Shown in pieces: positions 43,363-52,321 of a stretch of 64,000 nucleotides of DNA (positions within the stretch are counted from its first letter, which is position 1; each line of letters starts with the position of its first letter). The stretch is taken from NCBI GenBank assembly GCA_035719105.1, contig DASTGN010000006.1, positions 62,001-126,000 on the forward strand. The letters are read 5' to 3'. Origin of the DNA: UBA8389 sp035719105 (lineage in GTDB: Bacteria; Bacteroidota; Bacteroidia; Bacteroidales; UBA1402). The notes beneath the pieces were generated by a model. The model did not search any database and was not told the origin of the DNA. It saw nothing but the letters and a program-made list of their open reading frames with translations. The translations under genes and the position numbers were made by a program.

Positions 43363-45753
43363 ATGGAAAATCAGAAGTATATTGTTGAAAGTAAGGTAGA
43401 AGCCTACTTCGAAAAAGTGTTCAATAACTTGAAAATCGATCCATCTGTTGAGCGAATCAAAGTTATAACGGTTAATAATTACATCCATTTGGGTCAAATT
43501 ATAGCATTGCGTTTTTTGGAGTGGGTAGCCCTTAATCCTGGAGGAGTTGTGGCATTGCCAACAGGAAAAACGCCAGAGTTTTTTATCAAATGGATGCGCT
43601 ATTATCTCGAAAACTGGGATCAGGAAATCAAAAGCGGATTGCTACATAAAATTGGTTTGGATTCGAACTTGAAACCGGATTTTAAATCGCTCCACTTTGT
43701 CATGATTGACGAATTTTTTCCATTGGACCCATTGCACGAACGGTCGTTCAACTATTTTGTAAAGCGCTTTTACATAGATGGTTTTGGGTTTGATGAAAAC
43801 AAAGCGTTACTTATTGATACCTTTAATATTCCAGTTGCCGACCAAGCTTTTTTGGATGGCAACAAGAACATTGATGAGATATTTCCGGAAGGTGTGATTG
43901 ATTTAAGTCTACGTATTAAACATCCCTCGTCCGCAAAAGAAGTTCTGCAAAAGAAAACCATCAAATATTTCGATCAGTTTTGTGAAAACTACGAAGAAAA
44001 AATACGTAACCTGGGTGGAATTGGCTTCTTTTTGGGTGGTATCGGCCCTGATGGCCACATTGCCTTTGATGTTCGAGGATCCAGTCACCATTCACATACC
44101 CGCCTGACAAACATCAATTACGAGACACAGGCTGCTGCTGCGGTCGATTTAGGTGGCATCGAGTCGGTACGTAAAAAAGTGGTGATTACCATTGGATTGA
44201 ATACCATAACTTTTAATCCGGATGTAGTTGCCGTTATTATTGCCGCCGGAGAAGCGAAATCTCAAGTTATCGCATCGGCTATTGAATCAAAGCCATCGCT
44301 GGAGTTTCCTGCAAGTGCCCTTCAGAAACTGCCCAATGCACGTTTTTTCTTAACAAATGGTGCAGCAATAAAACTGCAGGAACGTCGAAAACAACGGGTA
44401 CTCGAAGCGAAAAAATCCGATATCGATACCCTTGATCGCTTGATCATCGATGGTGCATTGGAAGAAGGTTTCACACTGATGGAAATGACTTCCGATCATT
44501 TTTGCTCCACCAATCGTTATCTGCAATTAGCGAATCAAGTGAGCGGAGAATCGCTAGCGTCTTTAGCGCAGGCAACCCATAGGCGGCTTATTGAAAAAAT
44601 CAAGAAAGGACTTAATCCACCCATCCAAAGCCGAATTCTTCACACCGCCCCACACCACGATGATATTGAATTGGCCTATTATCCGCTGCTTCACCACTTG
44701 GTGCGGTCGGAACATAACGACAGCCATTTCGTGTATTGTACCAGCGGGTTTACTTCTGTGACAAATGATTATATCAATGGTAATCTTATCGCTTTAAGAA
44801 ATCTAATTTCGAATGGGAAAATTGACAAATTCTTGCATTACAATCGACTATTGGATCAAGATGGATTTTGGGACGACATAACAGGAACACTGAATGCCAT
44901 TGCTCGTAAAAACAGAGAGGAACACGATATTTTCATTTCTTGCCGATTGGCTCGCCAGTTGGTTCGTTGGCTCAAAGTGGAACGTGTCGGCGATTTACTG
45001 CCAAAATTGGATGAAACTATACACTATCTCTCCACGGTTGATCCTGGCAAAAAAGATATTGAGATTGTTCAAAAAATTAAAGGCTGGACCCGCGAGTTTG
45101 AAGCCGAATTGGTTTGGGCGCACTTTGGCATTGGATTGGATCATGTATCACATTTGGATTTGCAGTTTTATACCGGCGATATTTTTGTGGAATATCCTGA
45201 CCCTGAACGTGATGTAAAACCCATTTTGGCTTTGCTCGAAAAGGTGCGTCCCAACATCGTGTCGCTGGCGCTAGACCCTGAAGGAAGCGGCCCGGATACT
45301 CACTTCAAAACATTGATTGCGATTTCCATTGCTTTAGAAAAATACGTGGAAAAACATAAAAACCACGATTTGAAAATATGGGGATACCGAAACATCTGGT
45401 CTAAATTCCATATTGCCGATGTCAACATGATTGTTCCGGTTTCATTAAACTCTTTTGCAGTTTTGGACAGTATGTTCAATACTTGTTTTGTCAGTCAGAA
45501 ATCAGCCTCCTTTCCCAGTTACGAATACGAAGGACCCTTCAGCGATTTGGCACAACGCATTTGGGTGGAACAGCACCAACAATTAATCACATTGTTAGGC
45601 AATGATTTCTTCTACGACAGCAAATTGCCGTTGCTGAAACGCTCATACGGTTCTCTTTATATCAAAGAAATGACCTACAAAGAGTTTTGCTCAGAAATCG
45701 AATTTATCAAAGGTATGATCGATACGAAAAAGGGATTGAAGGAGTTGAAATAA
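43363..45753 (+). CDS. NagB-like deaminase fused to PIG-L (LmbE) deacetylase domain
   Basis: The 796-residue cytosolic fusion has an N-terminal glucosamine-6-phosphate deaminase/isomerase domain (about 20-350) with FVMIDEFFPLD and GGIGPDGHIAF. The aspartates and histidine of the active site are present, but the glutamate of the usual FNEP motif is replaced (FDVRGS). The C-terminal PIG-L/LmbE zinc deacetylase domain (about 420-770) has APHHDDIEL (near 430) and a downstream histidine in GPDTHFKTL. NagB converts GlcN-6-P to fructose-6-P plus ammonia. The PIG-L domain could supply the GlcNAc-6-P deacetylase step, as no NagA lies in the window; this is inference. The ATG at 43363 is preferred to a TTG at 43354. 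Confidence 0.88.
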   Translation: MENQKYIVESKVEAYFEKVFNNLKIDPSVERIKVITVNNYIHLGQIIALRFLEWVALNPGGVVALPTGKTPEFFIKWMRYYLENWDQEIKSGLLHKIGLDSNLKPDFKSLHFVMIDEFFPLDPLHERSFNYFVKRFYIDGFGFDENKALLIDTFNIPVADQAFLDGNKNIDEIFPEGVIDLSLRIKHPSSAKEVLQKKTIKYFDQFCENYEEKIRNLGGIGFFLGGIGPDGHIAFDVRGSSHHSHTRLTNINYETQAAAAVDLGGIESVRKKVVITIGLNTITFNPDVVAVIIAAGEAKSQVIASAIESKPSLEFPASALQKLPNARFFLTNGAAIKLQERRKQRVLEAKKSDIDTLDRLIIDGALEEGFTLMEMTSDHFCSTNRYLQLANQVSGESLASLAQATHRRLIEKIKKGLNPPIQSRILHTAPHHDDIELAYYPLLHHLVRSEHNDSHFVYCTSGFTSVTNDYINGNLIALRNLISNGKIDKFLHYNRLLDQDGFWDDITGTLNAIARKNREEHDIFISCRLARQLVRWLKVERVGDLLPKLDETIHYLSTVDPGKKDIEIVQKIKGWTREFEAELVWAHFGIGLDHVSHLDLQFYTGDIFVEYPDPERDVKPILALLEKVRPNIVSLALDPEGSGPDTHFKTLIAISIALEKYVEKHKNHDLKIWGYRNIWSKFHIADVNMIVPVSLNSFAVLDSMFNTCFVSQKSASFPSYEYEGPFSDLAQRIWVEQHQQLITLLGNDFFYDSKLPLLKRSYGSLYIKEMTYKEFCSEIEFIKGMIDTKKGLKELK

Positions 45754-45771
45754 AAATCAATCCATACAGAA

Positions 45772-45789
45772 ATGTGTTATACAACATAT
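45772..45789. promoter_or_regulatory. Imperfect palindrome, candidate operator of the GH3 operon
   Basis: ATGTGTTATACAACATAT is an 18-base palindrome with seven of nine pairs matching, core TGTTATACAACA. It lies 88 bases before the shared element at 45869 and is the counterpart of the perfect palindrome at 54125. Confidence 0.55.
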
Positions 45790-45868
45790 GTATTGTTAAT
45801 GTGTTGAATGATAGGTTTATATGCCGTCTCGTGTCGTATAAATGTTGAATAGTGTTTCATAGTTGGTA

Positions 45869-45885
45869 GAGTTTTTGTGAGGTGT
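45869..45885 (+). promoter_or_regulatory. Shared upstream element GAGTTTTTGTGAGGTGT (copy 1)
   Basis: A 17-base sequence identical to 54219-54235. In both places it starts exactly 46 bases before the start of the -7 box. Its position, about 50 to 60 bases upstream of the predicted transcript start, fits an activator site. Confidence 0.6.
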
Positions 45886-45914
45886 AAAAGAAGGTGAAAA
45901 CCTTTTTTAAAACC

Positions 45915-45922
45915 TATTTTTG
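45915..45922 (+). promoter_or_regulatory. -7 promoter box of the GH3 operon (TATTTTTG)
   Basis: Exact TAnnTTTG, 54 bases before the ATG at 45969, within the longer shared string ACCTATTTT. Confidence 0.7.
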
Positions 45923-45968
45923 TTGCCATAGATAACATTGAAATAACACTATTTGATTTTATGTCACT

Positions 45969-48197
45969 ATGAGAAGTCAACCTATCGTACTCGCAATCCT
46001 TTTATTAACTCTCCTGTCTTGTAATCAAAGCAAAGATCCAACTGAAAGAAGAATCGATGAACTGATTGCAAAAATGACGTTGCAAGAAAAAATCGGCCAA
46101 TTAAATCAAGTAACTGGTTTGGGTTTGACAGAACCGAACATTGCATTGATTAAAGAAGGTAAGGTTGGTTCGATTATCAATGAAATCGATGTTCAAACCA
46201 TCAATGCTTTACAACAGATTGCAGTGGAAAAAAGCAGATTGGGAATCCCATTGATTTTCGGTCGTGATGTCATCCACGGATTTAAAACCATATTCCCCAT
46301 TCCGTTGGGACAAGCTGCAACATGGAATCCCAAAATGGTCGAAAGCGGCGCTCGATGGGCAGCCGTAGAGGCTTCGTCGGTTGGTATCCGTTGGACGTTT
46401 GGACCCATGGTCGATGTTTCGCGCGATCCTCGATGGGGGCGAATTGCTGAATCGTTTGGAGAGGATCCTTTTTTGACTTCCACCATGGGAGTAGCCATGG
46501 TCAAAGGTTTCCAAGGAGAACATTTAAGCAATCCAACCTCGTTGGCCGCTTGTGCTAAACATTTTGCAGGATACGGTGCAGCAGAGGCAGGAAGAGATTA
46601 CAATACCACTTGGTTGCCGGAGGTTCAGCTTCGAGATGTTTATTTACCACCCTTTCAAGCGGCGGTTGACGCGGGTGTAGCCTCACTCATGTGTTCGTTC
46701 AACGACATCAATGGGGTTCCTTCTTCGGGCAATGAACATTTGAACAGGCAAATCTTACGTAATGAATGGAAATTCAATGGTGTTTTGGTGAGCGACTGGG
46801 GTTCTATCGACCAAATGATCAATCATGGAGTTTGCAACGATCTCAAAGATGCAGCTCAAAAAGCATTGGATGCCGGAGTTGATATGGACATGATGAGTCA
46901 GGCGTACATCACCCAACTGGAGAACCTTGAAAAATCAGGATCCATTTCTGAGAAACTCATCGATGAGGCCGTACGCAATATTCTTCGTATGAAATTCCGA
47001 CTGGGTTTATTTGATCATCCCTATACCAATACCCCAACAACTACACCCATGTATGCGCCAGCTGCATTGTTGGCTGCAAAACAAACGGCCTTGGAAGGTG
47101 TCGTCTTACTCAAAAACAATCAAGCGTTATTGCCTTTAAAGGAAAACATTCAATCCGTTGCTGTAATCGGACCTATGTCCAACGCCCCCGCTGAACAATT
47201 GGGAACCTGGACGTTCGATGGTGATCCCGAACATAGCGTCACCCCATTGGCAGCCATACAAAGTGCCTTTGGTTCACAGGTCAAAATCTATGCCGAAAAT
47301 GGGCTCGCATACAGTAGGGATGAGAGTCCAAGCGGAATTGAAAAAGCTGTTGCGGCTGCCAGTAAGGCAGAGGTTGTTTTATATTTCGCCGGCGAAGAGG
47401 CCATCCTTTCTGGTGAGGCCCATTGCAGAGCTGACATTAGTTTGCCGGGAGCTCAATCCAGCCTGCTTTCAGCCTTGAAGAAAACGGGCAAACCCATTGT
47501 CCTGGTCATCATGGCAGGTCGTCCCTTAACTTTTGCCAAAGAACTGTCCGAAGCAGATGCTGTTCTGTATGCGTTTCATGGTGGAACAATGGCAGGCCCG
47601 GCGCTGATCGATCTGATTCTTGGCAAAGCGGTTCCCTCAGGCAAATTGCCAGTCACCATTCCTAAAATGGTTGGGCAGGTTCCTATCTATTACGCACATA
47701 AAATGACCGGTCGGCCTGCAAGCAACATCGTTCTGATCAATGACATCCCGGTTGGCGCATTTCAAACATCGTTGGGCAACACCAGTTATTATTTGGATGC
47801 GGGAGATAAGCCGTTATTCCCTTTCGGATTTGGACTTTCATACACCACATTCCGATATTCCAAAGTGAAGCTTTCAAAAAACAATTTGTTCATTGGCGAC
47901 TCGTTGAATGTAGAATGCACTGTCACCAATACTGGTCGTTATGATGGTTCTGAGGTTGCCCAATTATATATTCGTGATTTAGTGGCTTCACTTGCTCGTC
48001 CGGTTCGGGAATTGAAAGGTTTCCAAAAAATCCATTTAAAAGTGGGCGAAACCAAAACTGTACATTTTACCTTGAAGTCCGACCAATTAGCCTATTGGAA
48101 TGCAGACTTGGTAAGACAAGCCGAACCGGGAGATTTTCAGGTTTGGATTTCGACCGATAGCCAAAGTGGTGATCCAGCCACATTTACCTTAAACTAA
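45969..48197 (+). CDS. GH3 beta-glucosidase lipoprotein (BglX-like)
   Basis: The 742-residue exo-glucosidase releases terminal glucose from beta-glucan oligosaccharides. The signal ends in the lipobox LLSC (Cys near 18). The GH3 N-terminal barrel has FGRDVIHGFKTIFPIPLG, DPRWGRIAESFGEDP, KHFAGYGAAEAGRDYN and the nucleophile Asp276 in VLVSDWGS. The C-terminal GH3 domain has LYFAGEEAILSGEAHCRADI, and a fibronectin-like domain follows (EVAQLYIRD). The KHFAGYG/SDWG pattern is the BglX type; NagZ motifs are absent, so this is not the missing murein glucosaminidase. It is first of the operon continuing into the giant GH3 and beta-helix genes. Confidence 0.93.
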   Translation: MRSQPIVLAILLLTLLSCNQSKDPTERRIDELIAKMTLQEKIGQLNQVTGLGLTEPNIALIKEGKVGSIINEIDVQTINALQQIAVEKSRLGIPLIFGRDVIHGFKTIFPIPLGQAATWNPKMVESGARWAAVEASSVGIRWTFGPMVDVSRDPRWGRIAESFGEDPFLTSTMGVAMVKGFQGEHLSNPTSLAACAKHFAGYGAAEAGRDYNTTWLPEVQLRDVYLPPFQAAVDAGVASLMCSFNDINGVPSSGNEHLNRQILRNEWKFNGVLVSDWGSIDQMINHGVCNDLKDAAQKALDAGVDMDMMSQAYITQLENLEKSGSISEKLIDEAVRNILRMKFRLGLFDHPYTNTPTTTPMYAPAALLAAKQTALEGVVLLKNNQALLPLKENIQSVAVIGPMSNAPAEQLGTWTFDGDPEHSVTPLAAIQSAFGSQVKIYAENGLAYSRDESPSGIEKAVAAASKAEVVLYFAGEEAILSGEAHCRADISLPGAQSSLLSALKKTGKPIVLVIMAGRPLTFAKELSEADAVLYAFHGGTMAGPALIDLILGKAVPSGKLPVTIPKMVGQVPIYYAHKMTGRPASNIVLINDIPVGAFQTSLGNTSYYLDAGDKPLFPFGFGLSYTTFRYSKVKLSKNNLFIGDSLNVECTVTNTGRYDGSEVAQLYIRDLVASLARPVRELKGFQKIHLKVGETKTVHFTLKSDQLAYWNADLVRQAEPGDFQVWISTDSQSGDPATFTLN

Positions 48198-48214
48198 ATT
48201 CGATCTGAATCTCC

Positions 48215-51200
48215 ATGAAATCATTCTTTACCATTTTTAAGCCCCTACTGACTAAGACCATTCCGAGTATCGCTTTGGTAATTGTTCCTACTTTGCAGGT
48301 CAATGCTCAATCGGCTTTGGACAAGAGAATCAATGCCCTAGTGGACGCAATGACCACACAGGAAAAAATCGATCAGCTTATAAACAGCAGCTTTGGTGGA
48401 ACGCCCGTCAATGCTCGATTGGGCATACCCGGATTTTTCATGGACGATGGGCCACATGGAGTTCGTCTGACTACTGACAAAAATGGACGAACCGCCACTG
48501 CTTTTCCAACCGGAATTGCCATGGCATCCACTTGGGACGAGGAAATGGCATTGAAAGTGGGCGAAGCAATGGGTGTCGAGTTTTGGGCTTTCAACCGAAA
48601 TGAGCAATTGGGTCCTTGTATAGACCTTTGCCGTGATCCACGTGGCGGGCGCTCAGCCGAAAGTGGGGGTGAAGATGCCTATCTGGCTGGACATATCGGA
48701 AAATCTGTTGCGATCGGTATTCAGGAAAGTCCGATTGTCGCTACCGTCAAACATTACATGGGTGAAAGCAAACAATCAAACCGTCACCGAATGGATGTAT
48801 TGGTTTCGGATCGATGGCTGATGGATTTTTCGGGTTACAATTTCCGAACGGTTATTCAGGACGCTGGAGTGATGAGTGTGATGGGAGCCTATAATTTAAT
48901 CAATGGTGATAAGGCTTGCGAAAGTACGCTGATGCAAACCACCATTTTACGGGAACGTTGGGGCTATCCATTTTATGTAGTTTCAGATTGGGATGCCATC
49001 TGGGATTCGCAAAAAGCACTCAAGGCTGGAACGGATATTTGTATGGGCTCAAGCAAGTACGCCAACGATTTGCCAGGTTTGGCAGCCAGTGGAGCGGTTT
49101 CCAATGCTGATTTGGATAGAGCCGTAAAGAATGTGTTGCGAACAAAGATTTTAAACGGCATGTTGGATTATTTTCCTCGTGGCGATGTTCGATATGCAAA
49201 AACGGCAGAGATCAATGCAATCAATCAATTGGCTGCAAAAAAATCCATCATTCTGCTTAAAAATGAAAAGGGTTCGAACGGGGTACCCATTCTTCCATTA
49301 AAGAAAACGGGTATCAAAATTGCTTTGATCGGTCCCAATGCGACTGGAGAAAACCTGAATTGCTACGGAAGTAGCGAAACGTTTCCGCCCTATTCCATCA
49401 GTTTGAAAGAAGGGCTTGAAGCTAAAATCGGTGCTGCAAATATTCAGTACTCTTTGGGTTGCGACATCAATTCGGATTCCAGAATTTATTTTGATGAAGC
49501 TAAAGCGATGGCAGCCAGTGCTGATGTGGTCATTTTTGCCGGAGGATTGAACGCCACTCAGGAGGGTGAAGGCTACAACACCGGAAACGATCGAAAAAAT
49601 GGTTCCATCAATTTGCCAGGGCAACAACTTTTATTGATTCAGCAATTATCCGCTATCAATCCGAATATCATTGTTGTTGTTCAAAGTGGGGGAGTATGCG
49701 GTTTAAATTATTGCATAGATAATATTAAAGGTCTGTTGTATTCTTTTTATGCGGCTCAGGAAGCTGGAACTGCCATTGCCGATGTCCTTTTCGGCGACTA
49801 CAATCCAGCTGGAAGAATGCCTGTAACCATGCCTAAGAAAGATACCGACTTGCCTTCTTGGTATGAAGATAGTTTCCGCAAGTTTACTGACAATCTGGAC
49901 GGTGGCTACCGTTGGTTTGACGAAAAAAACATCACTCCCGAATTTGTCTTTGGGTATGGGTTAAGCTACACCACCTTTGCTTATAGCAACATGACCATTT
50001 CTGAAGTGACGGATGCCGGTCAACCGTTCACTGTTTCCGTGGACGTGACTAACACGGGCAACATTGCCGGCGAAGAGGTCGCCCAGCTTTACATCGGTGC
50101 GCCTTCGACTCCCGAAGTTTGGATGCCCAAAAAGCATTTACGTGGTTTTAAACGGATTTCGTTGCAATCTGGGGAAACCAAAACAGTGACCTTTAAATTG
50201 ACAGCCGATGATTTTTATTATTGGAACGGTACGCAGTATCAGGCGCAATCCGGGACTTTTACGCTGAACGTGGGTGGATCTTCCACGAATTTCCCTCTTA
50301 CCAAAGAAATTGCATTGGTGGATGGAGTTAAAAAACCAGATTTGAGAATAACCCAGCTTTATACTATGCCTAGATATCCCTTGAAAGGCCAAAAGGTAAG
50401 TTTCTATGCTTTGGTCAAAAACCAAGGGAATGTAGCCAATGGAACCAATTCGCCCTATAAAATCGATTTCAAATCGAACGGCATCCAGATAGCAAGCTCA
50501 GACTATTTGGCTACGTCAATTGCTCCAGGTCAAGTTCAATTGATTGCTTCAACGGGAACTTGGATTGGTGAAGAAATTGGAAAATCACAGCTTTCAGGTG
50601 AGATAAACTTTCAAGCTGGATCTTCGCAGGAATGGGATGCGACCAATAATCAATTCTCCCGTAATTTTGAAGTTTTTGATCCGCACCTGGATCCGAAAGT
50701 CTCCAATTTGGCTTATCAAAAACCGGTGACGACTTCTTCTTCCTTCGGTTCCAATTCTGCTTCTTTCTTGGTTGATGGAGATCAAGCCAGTCGTTGGGAG
50801 TCGGCGAGGACAGACAACGAATATGTTACCGTTGATTTGTTGTCCATTGCTGAACTTCAAAAAATAACCATCAATTGGGAAGGAGCGTATGCAAAAACTT
50901 ATCAGATTCAAAGCTCGTTGGATGGATTGAATTGGACGAACCTGGCCGATGTATCCACCGGTGCGGGTGGAACGGAATCGTACCCCATCCATTCGGTTCA
51001 TGCTCGTTACATCCGAATTAAGTGTTTGGAAAGGATTTTAATCAATGGGGTTAAATATGGTTTCTCCATATATGAGTTGGAAGTAAATGGCAACGTATTG
51101 CAAACCTTCCCTTATGTTCAAATCGCTCCTGTTGAAACGTCGTTGTATCTTCCCTACGCCAAAACTGTCTTGAATGGTTCCAAGTCTGGAAACCCCTTGG

Positions 51201-52321
51201 AAACAAACGCTCTTACCTATCGTTGGAAACAAATTTCCGGACCAGCCGAAGCCGTAATCGAAGACTCAACGGCATCACTGACGATGGTAAAGTTCCTTGT
51301 GCAGGGAACGTATTCCTTTTTATTCACCGTCGGCAATGAAGCTGGTACCAATTCTTCTACGGTTTCCATCACCGTTTCCAGTCCAGGACCAACTTCCGAT
51401 TTGGCGTTCATGAAACCGACTACTTGCTCTGGAGTCGAATCAAGTAATACTAATTCAGACATGGCTGTGGATGGTAATTCAACCAGTCGTTGGTCTTCTT
51501 TATTCCAGGATAATCAGTGGTGGCAGGTTGATTTGCAACACCAAATTGTTCCGAGTATCATCCATATTGCTTGGGAGGCAGCTTATGCAAAAGTGTTTGA
51601 TGTTCAAATCTCATCGGATAATATCAATTGGTCTTCACTGTATTCGAACGCCTCTTTTTTAGGTGGAACCAGTTCCATCAATAATACAAACGCTTTATCC
51701 GGCCGATATTTGAAAGTAAACTGCTCTCAACGAGCCACCACCTATGGATCATCCTTTTTTTCGTTTAATTTGAATGGCAGTTTCCAGACTTCTACCAACC
51801 ACGTGCCAGTGGCTAATGCGGGAAACGATTTAAGGACTTCGTCAGCGTTTACGTTAAACGGAAGTTTAAGTTTTGACGCCGATAATGAGCCTTTCTCGTG
51901 CAAGTGGGAACAGATAGCTGGACCCTCTCAGGCCACCATTTCTCAATCCAATAATTCTGTGACCCAAGTAACTGATTTAAAACCAGGGGATTATTATTTT
52001 AAGTTGAAGGTTGATGACGGGAAAGATGTTGATTTTGATGTGGTCAAAGTGGTCTATGCTACAAATACCAAATTAAAGACATTGCCATTAAATGAGGTGA
52101 TGGTTTGTCCGAATCCAGTTGAGGATTATTTCACCATTCAAAATACGATGAGCCAACCGATTGACTCACTTCAATTATATGATATTCAGGGAAGGTTTGT
52201 GAAAAAAATCGTTTTAACTAACAATAGGGCTTCTCTCATTGGGGTTTTGCCCGGTCACTATTATCTCCGTACATTTTCAAAAGGAACTTCTAATCAAGTG
52301 ATTCAAATCGTAAAAAGATGA
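48215..52321 (+). CDS. T9SS-secreted GH3 with CARDB, two F5/8C and two PKD-like domains
   Basis: The 1368-residue multimodular beta-glucosidase has a signal peptide up to about residue 32 (ending near VNAQ). A GH3 catalytic module (about 35-690) has MDDGPHGVRL, the KHYMGES acid region and nucleophile Asp258 in VVSDWDA, with the fibronectin-like end EVAQLYIG. A CARDB-like domain (about 705-820), discoidin/F5-8C domain 1 (827-958), PKD-like 1 (967-1060), F5-8C domain 2 (1061-1188), PKD-like 2 (1194-1283) and a T9SS sorting domain (MVCPNPVED) follow. The discoidin domains probably bind carbohydrate. It lies 17 bases after the first GH3 and overlaps the next gene by four bases (ATGA), suggesting translational coupling. 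Confidence 0.92.
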   Translation: MKSFFTIFKPLLTKTIPSIALVIVPTLQVNAQSALDKRINALVDAMTTQEKIDQLINSSFGGTPVNARLGIPGFFMDDGPHGVRLTTDKNGRTATAFPTGIAMASTWDEEMALKVGEAMGVEFWAFNRNEQLGPCIDLCRDPRGGRSAESGGEDAYLAGHIGKSVAIGIQESPIVATVKHYMGESKQSNRHRMDVLVSDRWLMDFSGYNFRTVIQDAGVMSVMGAYNLINGDKACESTLMQTTILRERWGYPFYVVSDWDAIWDSQKALKAGTDICMGSSKYANDLPGLAASGAVSNADLDRAVKNVLRTKILNGMLDYFPRGDVRYAKTAEINAINQLAAKKSIILLKNEKGSNGVPILPLKKTGIKIALIGPNATGENLNCYGSSETFPPYSISLKEGLEAKIGAANIQYSLGCDINSDSRIYFDEAKAMAASADVVIFAGGLNATQEGEGYNTGNDRKNGSINLPGQQLLLIQQLSAINPNIIVVVQSGGVCGLNYCIDNIKGLLYSFYAAQEAGTAIADVLFGDYNPAGRMPVTMPKKDTDLPSWYEDSFRKFTDNLDGGYRWFDEKNITPEFVFGYGLSYTTFAYSNMTISEVTDAGQPFTVSVDVTNTGNIAGEEVAQLYIGAPSTPEVWMPKKHLRGFKRISLQSGETKTVTFKLTADDFYYWNGTQYQAQSGTFTLNVGGSSTNFPLTKEIALVDGVKKPDLRITQLYTMPRYPLKGQKVSFYALVKNQGNVANGTNSPYKIDFKSNGIQIASSDYLATSIAPGQVQLIASTGTWIGEEIGKSQLSGEINFQAGSSQEWDATNNQFSRNFEVFDPHLDPKVSNLAYQKPVTTSSSFGSNSASFLVDGDQASRWESARTDNEYVTVDLLSIAELQKITINWEGAYAKTYQIQSSLDGLNWTNLADVSTGAGGTESYPIHSVHARYIRIKCLERILINGVKYGFSIYELEVNGNVLQTFPYVQIAPVETSLYLPYAKTVLNGSKSGNPLETNALTYRWKQISGPAEAVIEDSTASLTMVKFLVQGTYSFLFTVGNEAGTNSSTVSITVSSPGPTSDLAFMKPTTCSGVESSNTNSDMAVDGNSTSRWSSLFQDNQWWQVDLQHQIVPSIIHIAWEAAYAKVFDVQISSDNINWSSLYSNASFLGGTSSINNTNALSGRYLKVNCSQRATTYGSSFFSFNLNGSFQTSTNHVPVANAGNDLRTSSAFTLNGSLSFDADNEPFSCKWEQIAGPSQATISQSNNSVTQVTDLKPGDYYFKLKVDDGKDVDFDVVKVVYATNTKLKTLPLNEVMVCPNPVEDYFTIQNTMSQPIDSLQLYDIQGRFVKKIVLTNNRASLIGVLPGHYYLRTFSKGTSNQVIQIVKR

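Noticed and set aside
45969..48197. Assignment of this GH3 as the NagZ glucosaminidase missing from the murein locus
   Set aside because: It has BglX-type motifs (KHFAGYG, SDWG), not the NagZ pattern, and its promoter elements match the glucan operon.
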